Source: an uncultured Bacteroidota bacterium (lineage in GTDB: Bacteria; Bacteroidota; Bacteroidia; NS11-12g; UBA955). Taken from it: 15,643 bases of DNA. Within the stretch, counting starts at the first letter, position 1, and each line of letters starts with the position of its first letter. The notes under the pieces are model-generated. The model worked only from the letters and a program-made list of their open reading frames with translations. It made no database searches and was not told where the DNA came from. Position numbers and translations under genes: made by a program. Positions 1-7,158 of this stretch are shown one piece after another. The stretch lies in the NCBI GenBank assembly GCA_903953615.1, contig CAJBKH010000353.1:1-15643 (forward strand), written 5' to 3'.

Positions 1-141
1 CCAACGTCCCTTATCGTATGCATGCGCCAATTGATAAAATGTTTTTCCTATAAAATAGAGTGTAATGAGTAATAGCATATAACTTAATTTAAATACAATG
101 ATAAAGGAATTAAACCAGATAATACGACCCTTCTGAGTCAT
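1..141 (-). CDS. Membrane protein, 5' end only (runs off left edge)
   Basis: On the minus strand an ATG at 141-139 opens a frame that has no stop through position 1, giving 47 codons. The product starts MTQKGRIIWF with a short basic N-terminus, followed by a strongly hydrophobic stretch at about residues 12-32 (two blocks around SFIIVF and MLLLITLYFIG) and then a polar tail ending AYDKGRW. This reads as an N-terminal membrane anchor with cytoplasmic Lys/Arg (N-in). It lies 53 bp downstream of the hydrolase gene on the same strand, so the two may be co-transcribed. Upstream in-frame codons are open back to a TAA at 183-181, but no better start is present. I do not recognise the family; the visible part is too short. 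Confidence 0.55.
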   Translation of the reverse strand, partial: MTQKGRIIWFNSFIIVFKLSYMLLLITLYFIGKTFYQLAHAYDKGRW

Positions 142-194
142 ATCTAAAAATCTAAATGGAGCTGCAATTAAAATTGAAAATTATGATGTCTCTT

Positions 195-2132
195 TTACTG
201 CTTCACAAAATTTTGAGTAAGTACTTTTACACCATCACTTAAACGCACCTCATAAACCCCTGCCCCCAAATGCGCAATGGCAATTGGTACATTGTTCTGC
301 GTATTCATGGCCTTTGTATAAACCAATTCACCGATAGCATTGTAAATATTCATTGTGTAATCTAATTTTTGATCTGGTAAATCAATGTTGATGAACGCAC
401 TTGTTGGATTTGGATACAATAAAAAAGTTGAAGTCGCTGTTGTATTTTGAATCCCACTGCTATACCCTACTAGAGGCATGGTCATCGATGATGCATAAAC
501 ACTGTTAACATAAATGCTGTTTTTAGCCGTTACTGGATTCACCAATGAATCTAAACTATTGCCGGGATACATGGTGCCACCCGTGTTCATATTGCGATTA
601 AATCGCGGGTAATTCGAAGAGCTTATATCCAACCTAATTTTATGTCCCGCTAAAAAGGTTAAACAAGTGGCGGGCAATACCAATTCACAATCATACACTT
701 TGCCTGGCACCATCATGGCTGTTAACGCTAAGGTGTTGCCATTTCTAAAACGCATGCGCATGCATTTGTCTAGCATCAACATCGAGCGTCCATCGGGATA
801 CACATCGGTTAAGCGCACATCAAAATCTGTATCTAATTTATCTGATGACACTTTTAAATGAATGCTTACACTGCCTTTCAATTCCACATTTTTACTCAAA
901 GTTGTTGTACTAAAAATCAAGATATCATTTCTGCTTTCAACCTTGGCTACTTGGTTGTAAGGCCCTTGATCTAAGTCATTGCGCAATGTACTTCCGCCAA
1001 CCGTTGGCGAAGGATCTAAAGGATTATAATTATAACTTAAACTGTCGCCACTATCAGTTGGTTTAACATTGTCCATACTGCCATCTTTGTGCAAATAAAA
1101 TTCAATATTAGCAGTTGTTGTTAATGGCCATGTAGGGCTGTTCTGCCATTTGTTTTCGCCCATTTGATAATAGGTTACAAAAGCATTCGCATCCCAACCA
1201 TTGTTCTGACCTCTTAAATAAAAATCAAAATATTGCATGGCCAATGAATCGTTCCAACCAGCTGAGTTTGGATAGTTTAATTCGCCTTGCACATTGCTGC
1301 CTACTTGGGCTGTACCATGACCGCCATGCACCCATGGACCCACCAAAATTTTATGTTTACTTTTAACTGCAGTTGCGGTACTATTTCTTATTTGATTAAA
1401 ATATGGCAGCATAAATTCGATGGTATGGTCATACCAACCACCAATCATAAAACAAGGTACGCGTATGCTATCGGGATAATTATTGGCGGCTTCTACAAAC
1501 GACCAAGTATTGTCGTAATAAGGATGGGCCATTAAAGTTTTTGTTAAACCAAAGCCCAATTGATCGAGTTGTTGCACATACTCGGTTCTTAAGTCGCCAT
1601 TCGGAAAATACTCTTCGTATTCGTATTGAGGCGCAGCAACCAAAGGACAGATGCAGGTTAAATGTGGGGGATTTTTAGCTGCCGTTTGGTATTGCACTCT
1701 GCCCAATGCAGATGGCCCCCAAGTACCAACTTTGCCATTGCTCCAAGTTTGTGCGGCTATCCACTCAACTGCTGCATAGCCATCATCACCCATGGTCGGA
1801 CTGCCAAGATAGGCCGCTTTTTTTGAACCGTAAAAGCCGCGCCAATCGGCCACTACAAAAATGAAATTACTGCTATTTAAATTGTTGCCTATACCCAATG
1901 GTAAACCAAAACGGTAAAGCTGTCGGTTATAAGGTGTTTGCACCAATATCACCGGACCCTTTGTAATGCCTACTGGTTTGTATATATCGATGGCCATTTT
2001 TTTGCCATCTTTTAAAGGTATTGAATCGACTACAGGTGTAAGTATAGCAAAGCTATGTTGACTATAAAACAGCAATGCTAATAATAACAAAAGCATCTTA
2101 ACCTGAAATAGTATTGCACAATTATATCTCAT
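195..2132 (-). CDS. Secreted CocE/NonD-type serine hydrolase (peptidase S15-like) with T9SS type A sorting domain
   Basis: This predicted exported alpha/beta-hydrolase belongs to the CocE/NonD/X-Pro dipeptidyl-peptidase group, which cleaves esters, amides or dipeptides. Residues about 13-29 form a signal peptide ending HSFA. The hydrolase domain follows: TPYNR with Y68 where the family has its oxyanion-hole Tyr, DWRGFYGS from D96, the nucleophile elbow GPSALG with S141, GGWYD with D235, and GPWVHGGHG with H269 completing a Ser-Asp-His triad. Residues about 340-540 resemble the C-terminal beta-sandwich of the family. Residues 571-645 are a T9SS type A sorting domain (YPNPTS, IYNAIGELVY, GVYEVRLSDG, final NFVKQ), so secretion to the cell surface or medium is expected. 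The region between nucleophile and Asp is shorter than in cocaine esterase, suggesting a smaller cap. M13 (ATG at 2096) is an alternative start; see the promoter entry. Substrate is unknown: ester hydrolase, glutaryl-acylase-like enzyme and dipeptidase are all possible. Confidence 0.88.
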   Translation of the reverse strand: MRYNCAILFQVKMLLLLLALLFYSQHSFAILTPVVDSIPLKDGKKMAIDIYKPVGITKGPVILVQTPYNRQLYRFGLPLGIGNNLNSSNFIFVVADWRGFYGSKKAAYLGSPTMGDDGYAAVEWIAAQTWSNGKVGTWGPSALGRVQYQTAAKNPPHLTCICPLVAAPQYEYEEYFPNGDLRTEYVQQLDQLGFGLTKTLMAHPYYDNTWSFVEAANNYPDSIRVPCFMIGGWYDHTIEFMLPYFNQIRNSTATAVKSKHKILVGPWVHGGHGTAQVGSNVQGELNYPNSAGWNDSLAMQYFDFYLRGQNNGWDANAFVTYYQMGENKWQNSPTWPLTTTANIEFYLHKDGSMDNVKPTDSGDSLSYNYNPLDPSPTVGGSTLRNDLDQGPYNQVAKVESRNDILIFSTTTLSKNVELKGSVSIHLKVSSDKLDTDFDVRLTDVYPDGRSMLMLDKCMRMRFRNGNTLALTAMMVPGKVYDCELVLPATCLTFLAGHKIRLDISSSNYPRFNRNMNTGGTMYPGNSLDSLVNPVTAKNSIYVNSVYASSMTMPLVGYSSGIQNTTATSTFLLYPNPTSAFINIDLPDQKLDYTMNIYNAIGELVYTKAMNTQNNVPIAIAHLGAGVYEVRLSDGVKVLTQNFVKQ

Positions 2133-2136
2133 GTAA

Positions 2137-2144
2137 CAAACTTA
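2137..2144 (-). promoter_or_regulatory. Putative -7 promoter element of the hydrolase gene
   Basis: The minus strand reads TAAGTTTG, an exact match to the Bacteroidota sigma factor motif TAnnTTTG. A TTG at 2163-2161 lies 16 bp upstream, slightly short of the usual -33 spacing. The element ends only 4 nt before the ATG at 2132, so transcription would begin about at that ATG. Either the mRNA is nearly leaderless or translation starts at the second ATG (2096), which would leave a leader of roughly 36 nt. Confidence 0.4.
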
Positions 2145-2229
2145 CATTGGCAATCACAAACAATAAAATGAATCTTAATAACAATCGAAAGTGCGCTCCA
2201 AAAATGACTACACTTTTTGTTAGAGAGAA

Positions 2230-2910
2230 TTACTTTGAAAAAATATTTTTCATTAAACCAATTTCAATCAAATGTCTGTACGATTTGGTATTGGCTTCAA
2301 TGTTTTTAAGCTCATTGGTAAGCCCACAGTAAAAAGTATATTGCGGCACAAGGTACAGATCGTTTTTAATTTTTAAACGGTAAGCCAACCGACCAGACAA
2401 GCCCATACCAAATTGATTCACCATGCTTTTAGCGCTGTTATCAATAATGCTGCTAATGGTTGGTTTGTCGACTGTCGAAACCGTGTTGCGGTAGCCCTTT
2501 AAATTGGTTTTTAGTAAGACATTGCTTTCTACTCCAAAACTAAAATCCAAATGATTGTCTAAGATTTTAAAATTAAACGGATAGATACCTAAACCAACGA
2601 TGGATTTATTGAGTTCAATACCAGTGGTTGTAACAGCATCGGCTTGACGCGTAGTGGTATAAACATAACCATTGTAAGCAGATGCTCTAAGGGTAAATAA
2701 AAAGGTGTGTTTGGCGATTTTAACATTGTCTAATCCAATACCAAAATTGGTGCCTTTAAGACTTGAATAAAAGGTACTAAATTGGCTGTTATCTCTTTTG
2801 TAATCACAAAAACGGTTGTTGTTCAAACCACCAAATACCAATAAGTCCTGCGCCTTTAAGTTTGCCATGCCAATCAACGCCATCAATAATACAAGAAACC
2901 TTCCTTTCAT
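2230..2910 (-). CDS. Small outer-membrane beta-barrel-like protein, unknown function
   Basis: The 226-residue product begins with a signal peptide (basic KGR, hydrophobic FLVLLMALIGMA, cleavage probably after LKA-20 before Q21). The mature part is rich in Gly and aromatic residues in alternating patterns typical of amphipathic strands (for example FGIGLDNVKI, IVGLGIYPFNF, LDFSFGVESNVLL, FGMGLSGRLAYRLKI, LYLVPQYTFYCGL, LIEIGLMKNIF). It resembles the 8-10 stranded outer-membrane barrels common in Bacteroidota. Two Cys, C35 and C195, could pair. No T9SS sorting domain is present, and the last residues (NIFSK) only approximate the terminal-Phe signal for barrel insertion. Neighbours give no functional clue: the hydrolase gene starts 97 bp downstream with its own candidate promoter, and nrdJ ends upstream with a terminator. 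A specific family cannot be assigned. Confidence 0.75.
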   Translation of the reverse strand: MKGRFLVLLMALIGMANLKAQDLLVFGGLNNNRFCDYKRDNSQFSTFYSSLKGTNFGIGLDNVKIAKHTFLFTLRASAYNGYVYTTTRQADAVTTTGIELNKSIVGLGIYPFNFKILDNHLDFSFGVESNVLLKTNLKGYRNTVSTVDKPTISSIIDNSAKSMVNQFGMGLSGRLAYRLKIKNDLYLVPQYTFYCGLTNELKNIEANTKSYRHLIEIGLMKNIFSK

Positions 2911-2941
2911 AGTGTTTGTTTTAATTCTAATACCTTTTAGA

Positions 2942-2949
2942 CAAAATTA
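2942..2949 (-). promoter_or_regulatory. Putative -7 promoter element of the barrel-like gene
   Basis: The minus strand reads TAATTTTG, matching TAnnTTTG, 31 nt before the ATG at 2910. A TTTG lies 25 bp upstream, longer than the usual 17-23 bp, so the -33 part is weak. Orientation and leader length are right for the gene. Confidence 0.4.
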
Positions 2950-3163
2950 TTGTGTTAAGTTTTGAATTATGACACAAAAACTACAATTCTTTTCTAATAG
3001 TGGTTACAAAATTAACGGCAAGAGCCTTGTTCTTGTATGACTGCGGTCATTTAATAACCTAATGATTGTCATATATAACATTCAAGTAATGCCGCCTTAA
3101 CGTTATACATCAATACAGCAAATTAGCATACATCAATGTACCTGCTAAAATAAAAAGGGCATC
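2950..3163. other. Intergenic stretch with small dyads and a direct repeat; no gene seen
   Basis: This AT-rich spacer lies between the nrdJ terminator and the barrel-gene promoter. No convincing ORF is present. It contains the dyad ATGAC-TGCG-GTCAT (3037-3050), a similar ATGA-TTG-TCAT (3062-3072), and a 10-bp direct repeat ATACATCAAT at 3105-3114 and 3128-3137. These could be operator sites for the downstream minus-strand gene, but each is short enough to arise by chance in AT-rich DNA. Confidence 0.3.
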
Positions 3164-3193
3164 AAAAAAGGGACTGTATTGCTACAGTCCCTT
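3164..3193 (-). terminator. Intrinsic terminator of nrdJ
   Basis: A perfect 11-bp inverted repeat (3168-3178 with 3183-3193) encloses a 4-nt loop. On the minus strand the stem is AAGGGACTGTA, the loop is GCAA (a GNRA-type tetraloop), and the 3' arm runs into six consecutive T. It begins 31 nt past the nrdJ stop codon and is oriented to end nrdJ transcription, separating it from the barrel gene downstream. Confidence 0.88.
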
Positions 3194-3224
3194 CTTTATT
3201 TATAGTGTTGTGTGATTCTTAATA

Positions 3225-6200
3225 CTAAGAACAACCGCTAGTGGTACCACAAGTTAAGCAAGTGTAACATGTGCCAGAACGCACGGTGATGTTACCGCAA
3301 CTTTTACAAGCTGGTGCATCGCCCATGGTTGGAGGGGTAGCAGGTTTTACAGTAGCGTGTACTTTGTGACCATGTGCAACTGGAGATGGTTTAACTTCGG
3401 TACTGCTTACTGGTTCTTTAATTTCATTTTGCGCTAAGTTGTAGGCTGGTTGGATTGGCATCTCATCAGCAATTTTTGGCTTAACGTGCAATTGGTCTTG
3501 GTGGTTCAAATATTCGAAGCCTAACAAACGGAAAATAAAGTCGACTACAGAAGTAGAAGATTTGATGTTCGCGTGTCCTTCTACCATACCACTTGGCTCG
3601 AATCTGCTGAAAGTAAATTTCTCGTAGTATTCTTCCAAAGGTACACCGTATTGTAAACCGATTGATACTGCAATAGCGAAACAGTTCATCAATGAACGGA
3701 AACTAGCACCTTCTTTGTGCATGTCCACAAATATTTCTCCTAAGGTACCGTCTTCGTATTCACCTGTTCTTACGAACACTGTATTGCCATCGATTTTTGA
3801 TTTTTGCGTAAAGCCTTTGCGTTTGTTTGGCAATACTTTACGGGTTGCAATATTTGATAACTGTTGTTTGAATGCAGGATTATTGCTATTGATGATTAAA
3901 CGCGCTGCTTCTAATACAATCTCTGGTGTTAAATCTTCAACACGGGTAGTTGCTGAAACACCTACTGCTTTTTCTACAGATGCTACTACATCGCTAACGG
4001 TTTCTTCAACCTCTTCGGTTTTCTTTTCAGATTTGTTAGACAATGGTTGAGACAATTTAGAACCATCTCTGTAAATCGCATTGGCTTTAATACCCATTCT
4101 CCAACTCATTTCGTAGCATGATTTAATATCATCGATGGTTGCTTCGTGTGGAAGGTTGATAGTTTTAGAAATCGCACCTGAAATGAATGGTTGCGCTGCA
4201 GCCATCATACGGATGTGTGAGTGGGCATGTAAGAAACGGGTGCCTTTGTTGCCACATTTATTAGCAGTATCAAATACTGGATAGTGTTCTTCTTTTAAGA
4301 AAGGCGCACCTTCTATGGTCATGGTACCAGTTACATATTCATTTGCAATTTCTATTTCTGCTGCTTTAAATCCTAAAGCTCTCAATAAATTGAAATCAAG
4401 ATGATTGTATTGTGCAGGTGTGAAACCTAATCTTTCGATGGTTGCTTCGCCCAATGTGAAGACATTAAATACGAAATCAATATCGAAGGCTCTTAATAAT
4501 TCTGATTCAATTTTCTCGATATCAACATCATTGAATCCTTTTGCTACTAGAGCTTCGTGGTTCAATGCAGGCGCTCCAGCTAAAGTTGCGTGGCCTTTTG
4601 CATAATTGATAATTGCATCAGACTCTTCTTGGGTATAGCCCAAAGTTTTAAGTGCTGCAGGAACTGCGTGGTTTATAATTTTGAAATAACCGCCACCGCT
4701 TAATTTTTTATATTTTACCAACGCGAAGTCAGGCTCGATACCAGTAGTATCGCAATCCATTACTAGACCAATTGTACCAGTTGGTGCAATTACAGTTGAC
4801 TGTGCATTTCTGTAACCAAATTTTTCGCCATACATTAAAGCTTTGTCCCATGCATTGCATGCTGCTTTCAATAAATCTTCTGGGCAATATTGTGGATCGA
4901 TTGCTACTGCAGGAATGCTTAAACCTTCGTAAGCCAAAGGTGTGTTATACGCTGCATAACGGTGATTGCGAATAACGCGCATCATGTGTTTTTTGTTTTT
5001 CTCATACATGCGGAAAGTACCTTTTGCAGCAGCTAATTCAGCACTGGTAGCATAAGATTGTCCGGTTAGTATAGAAGTTAATGCACCACAGATAGCAGTT
5101 GCTTTTTGACTGTCGTAAGGAATACCAGATACCATTAACAAAGCACCTAAGTTAGCATAACCCAAACCAAGTGTACGGTAATCGTAGCTTAATTGCGCAA
5201 CCTCTTGACTAGGGAACTGCGCCATTAATACAGATACTTCAAGAACAGTTGTCCATAAACGGATCGCATATTCGTATGATACGATGTCGAATTCTAATTT
5301 ATCAGCATCAAAAAACTTCATTAAGTTTAAAGACGCTAAGTTACATGCAGTGTTATCCAAGAACATATATTCTGAACATGGATTAGAAGCATTGATTCTA
5401 CCACCTTCAGGGCAAGTGTGCCATTCGTTGATGGTATCATCGTATTGAACACCAGGATCGGCACATGACCAAGCTGCATCACCAATTGCATCCCATACTT
5501 CGTTTGCAGGAATAGATTTGAAAACTTTACCATCCGCACGGCCTATTAAATCCCAGCTAGCATCTTGTTTTAATGCTTCAAAAAATTTATTTGGTATACG
5601 TACAGAATTGTTTGAATTCTGACCAGACACAGTTGCATAAGCTTCGCCTTCGTAATCGCTAGGGTAACCAGCAGCGATTAAAGCAGCTACTTTCTTTTCT
5701 TCGTTTTTCTTCCAGTTAATGAAAGACATAATTTCTGGGTGATCTAAATCTAGACACACCATTTTAGCAGCTCTACGTGTAGTACCACCAGATTTGATTG
5801 CACCAGCAGCTCTATCACCTATTTTCAGGAAAGACATGATACCTGAAGAGGTTCCACCACCAGATAATTTTTCACCACTACCGCGCACTTTAGAGAAATT
5901 GGTACCAACACCACTACCATATTTGAAGATACGTGCTTCACGTACCCATAAGTCCATTATACCACCTTCGTTCACCAAATCATCATCAACAGACAAAATA
6001 AAGCAAGCATGCGGCTGCGGTCTTTCGTAAGCTGAAGTTGAACGGGTTAATTTTTCAGTATCAGGATCAACATAATAATGCCCTTGTGGTTTACCTGCAA
6101 TTCCATAACTTGCATGCAAGCCTGTGTTAAACCACTGAGGTGAGTTAGGTGCTGATTGCTGACCAAGAATTGAGTATACCAATTCTTCGTAGAATACTTG

Positions 6201-6548
6201 TGCATCTTTTGGAGAAGCGAAGTAATTGTATTTTTCGCCCCATTGTCTCCAACAATCGGCCAAACGGTGCGCTACTTGTTTAACACTTGATTCACCACCT
6301 AATGAACCATCGGACATTGGAACACCAGCTCTTCTGAAATATTTTTGTGCAACGATGTCTGTTGCTACCTGACTCCATGCAGCAGGTACTTCTACATTTT
6401 TCATTTCGAATACGATATCGCCATTCGGGTTTTTTATACTCGATGTGCGGTATTCGTATTGGAATTGGTCGTAAGGAGTTACGCCCTCTTTGGTGTTGAG
6501 TCTCTCAAATTTGAGACCCTTTTTCATCTGGTCAAGGTTTTGTTGCAT
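3225..6548 (-). CDS. nrdJ: Adenosylcobalamin-dependent (class II) ribonucleotide reductase
   Basis: This enzyme reduces ribonucleotides to deoxyribonucleotides using a radical generated from adenosylcobalamin, independent of oxygen, in the cytoplasm. The 1107-residue product has the class II landmarks: HACFIL with redox C182, the NPCSE motif with N389, thiyl C391 and E393, and the partner redox C402 in DNTACNLASLNL. The 11-residue spacing C391-C402 equals that of the Thermotoga class II enzyme. The phosphate-binding APTGTIG begins near 588. A linker rich in Glu/Lys/Val (about 833-870) leads to a C-terminal domain (about 905-1015) of the type found in long NrdJ proteins. The tail holds C1081, C1084, C1094, C1097, C1100 and C1106, a likely zinc ribbon that carries reducing equivalents. 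The ATG at 6548 follows an A9 tract and has no Shine-Dalgarno. No nrdA, nrdB or nrdR is nearby. Nothing is truncated. Confidence 0.97.
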   Translation of the reverse strand: MQQNLDQMKKGLKFERLNTKEGVTPYDQFQYEYRTSSIKNPNGDIVFEMKNVEVPAAWSQVATDIVAQKYFRRAGVPMSDGSLGGESSVKQVAHRLADCWRQWGEKYNYFASPKDAQVFYEELVYSILGQQSAPNSPQWFNTGLHASYGIAGKPQGHYYVDPDTEKLTRSTSAYERPQPHACFILSVDDDLVNEGGIMDLWVREARIFKYGSGVGTNFSKVRGSGEKLSGGGTSSGIMSFLKIGDRAAGAIKSGGTTRRAAKMVCLDLDHPEIMSFINWKKNEEKKVAALIAAGYPSDYEGEAYATVSGQNSNNSVRIPNKFFEALKQDASWDLIGRADGKVFKSIPANEVWDAIGDAAWSCADPGVQYDDTINEWHTCPEGGRINASNPCSEYMFLDNTACNLASLNLMKFFDADKLEFDIVSYEYAIRLWTTVLEVSVLMAQFPSQEVAQLSYDYRTLGLGYANLGALLMVSGIPYDSQKATAICGALTSILTGQSYATSAELAAAKGTFRMYEKNKKHMMRVIRNHRYAAYNTPLAYEGLSIPAVAIDPQYCPEDLLKAACNAWDKALMYGEKFGYRNAQSTVIAPTGTIGLVMDCDTTGIEPDFALVKYKKLSGGGYFKIINHAVPAALKTLGYTQEESDAIINYAKGHATLAGAPALNHEALVAKGFNDVDIEKIESELLRAFDIDFVFNVFTLGEATIERLGFTPAQYNHLDFNLLRALGFKAAEIEIANEYVTGTMTIEGAPFLKEEHYPVFDTANKCGNKGTRFLHAHSHIRMMAAAQPFISGAISKTINLPHEATIDDIKSCYEMSWRMGIKANAIYRDGSKLSQPLSNKSEKKTEEVEETVSDVVASVEKAVGVSATTRVEDLTPEIVLEAARLIINSNNPAFKQQLSNIATRKVLPNKRKGFTQKSKIDGNTVFVRTGEYEDGTLGEIFVDMHKEGASFRSLMNCFAIAVSIGLQYGVPLEEYYEKFTFSRFEPSGMVEGHANIKSSTSVVDFIFRLLGFEYLNHQDQLHVKPKIADEMPIQPAYNLAQNEIKEPVSSTEVKPSPVAHGHKVHATVKPATPPTMGDAPACKSCGNITVRSGTCYTCLTCGTTSGCS

Positions 6549-6598
6549 GCTGATTAAATGTCTTTTTTTTTGTTATGTGCTGTCCTAAAAATAAAAAT

Positions 6599-6625
6599 GA
6601 CCTCTCGCTTTTTCGCTTAGAGGTC
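6599..6625 (-). promoter_or_regulatory. Leader hairpin with U-rich tail in front of nrdJ (possible attenuator)
   Basis: On the minus strand, GACCTCT (6625-6619) pairs with AGAGGTC (6605-6599) across a 13-nt loop that repeats AAGCG twice. The 3' arm is followed directly by ATTTTTATTTTT. The form is terminator-like, yet it lies inside the likely nrdJ leader, about 50 nt before the start codon. It could be a premature terminator, a 5'-end stabilising hairpin, or the end of a short upstream RNA. Confidence 0.45.
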
Positions 6626-6628
6626 CTT

Positions 6629-6636
6629 CAAAACTA
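6629..6636 (-). promoter_or_regulatory. Putative -7 promoter element of nrdJ
   Basis: The minus strand reads TAGTTTTG, matching TAnnTTTG. Transcription would start near 6622, leaving a leader of about 75 nt that opens with the hairpin at 6625-6599. The nearest TTTG upstream is spaced 15 bp away, shorter than the consensus, so the -33 box is doubtful. Confidence 0.4.
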
Positions 6637-7111
6637 TCTCTATTCAATGCACAAAATGAAATGGACTTTTCCACATAAATTGAATATCCCTTTAATGACG
6701 CTAATTTGACAATGTTGAAAACAAAAAAGTGAAAAATTTTTCTTGTACTTTCCAAAATTCTATTATCTTCTAACCGCCACCTGAAAGCCTTGTGGAAGCT
6801 AGCCTTGTTGAAGCATCTCCTACAAATTTACCACAAAAATTTTAGAAATAAAAATAGCAAACAACAATAAAAACATAGAAAAAATTGAAGTGCGGGTGTA
6901 GTTTAAAATGGTCGGTTTTGGGGGGCTTTTTTGAAGACCTAATCACAGCATCATTTTACCCTTAAAATAGGGTTGTAAATTATTGGTTGTCATCTCAAAA
7001 TTTTACGATTTTAGTCAAAATCGATTGTTCTTTTTATCTATTTCAAAAAAGTTAAATGGCGCAAAGAAGATCCTTCTGTTCAAATTTCTATTTATTTAAA
7101 CCGATAATTTG
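6637..7111. other. Intergenic core between divergent nrdJ and GGGPS genes; no ORF seen
   Basis: I see no credible coding sequence, tRNA or rRNA here. Notable contents are a GC-richer island (about 6771-6820) inside very AT-rich DNA, which includes a tandem 15-bp repeat; a palindrome GAAAAATTTTTC (6731-6742); a G6 tract near 6920; and a hyphenated palindrome CGATTTT-AGTC-AAAATCG (7006-7023). At 610 bp the whole spacer (6549-7158) is far longer than the others in the window, so it may hide a non-coding RNA or operator sites. Confidence 0.35.
6786..6815. repeat. Tandem 15-bp imperfect direct repeat
   Basis: Two adjacent 15-bp units, AGCCTTGTGGAAGCT (6786-6800) and AGCCTTGTTGAAGCA (6801-6815), match at 13 of 15 positions. 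They sit inside the GC-richer island of the nrdJ upstream region, about 240-270 bp before the nrdJ start. They do not match the palindromic NrdR box pattern. Function unknown. Confidence 0.55.
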
Positions 7112-7119
7112 TAGATTTG
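7112..7119 (+). promoter_or_regulatory. Putative -7 promoter element of the GGGPS gene
   Basis: TAGATTTG matches TAnnTTTG and lies 39 nt before the ATG at 7159, a suitable leader length. No good TTTG is found 17-23 bp upstream, so only the -7 half is supported. Confidence 0.4.
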
Positions 7120-7158
7120 CCCTATACCAATTGAACGCTTGGTATTTAATTACATACA

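Noticed and set aside
667..861. Plus-strand frame inside the hydrolase gene
   Set aside because: It lies opposite a gene with clear domain motifs and encodes no plausible domain, so it is a shadow frame.
2188..2216. Inverted repeat AAAGTG...CACTTT between the barrel and hydrolase genes
   Set aside because: The stem is 6 bp with a 17-nt loop. On the minus strand it has no T-run, so it cannot be supported as the barrel-gene terminator.
3715..4050. Plus-strand 111-codon frame inside nrdJ
   Set aside because: It is antisense to strongly conserved nrdJ codons and has no recognisable protein features. The same applies to the other frames overlapping nrdJ, panC, the LutB-like gene and murQ.
6667..6675. 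DnaA-box-like TTTTCCACA upstream of nrdJ
   Set aside because: It fits TTWTNCACA, but one such match is expected by chance in a window of this size. No cluster of good boxes and no dnaA or dnaN gene is present, so an origin is not supported.
6600..6850. Cobalamin riboswitch ahead of the B12-dependent nrdJ
   Set aside because: I looked on the minus strand for the conserved B12 box and core elements and saw only partial resemblance (for example CTTTCAGGTGGCGG). It is not enough to call without a covariance-model search.
6900..6930. G-rich tract with G6 as a possible G-quadruplex
   Set aside because: Only one long G-run and one GGG occur close together. Four suitable runs are not present.
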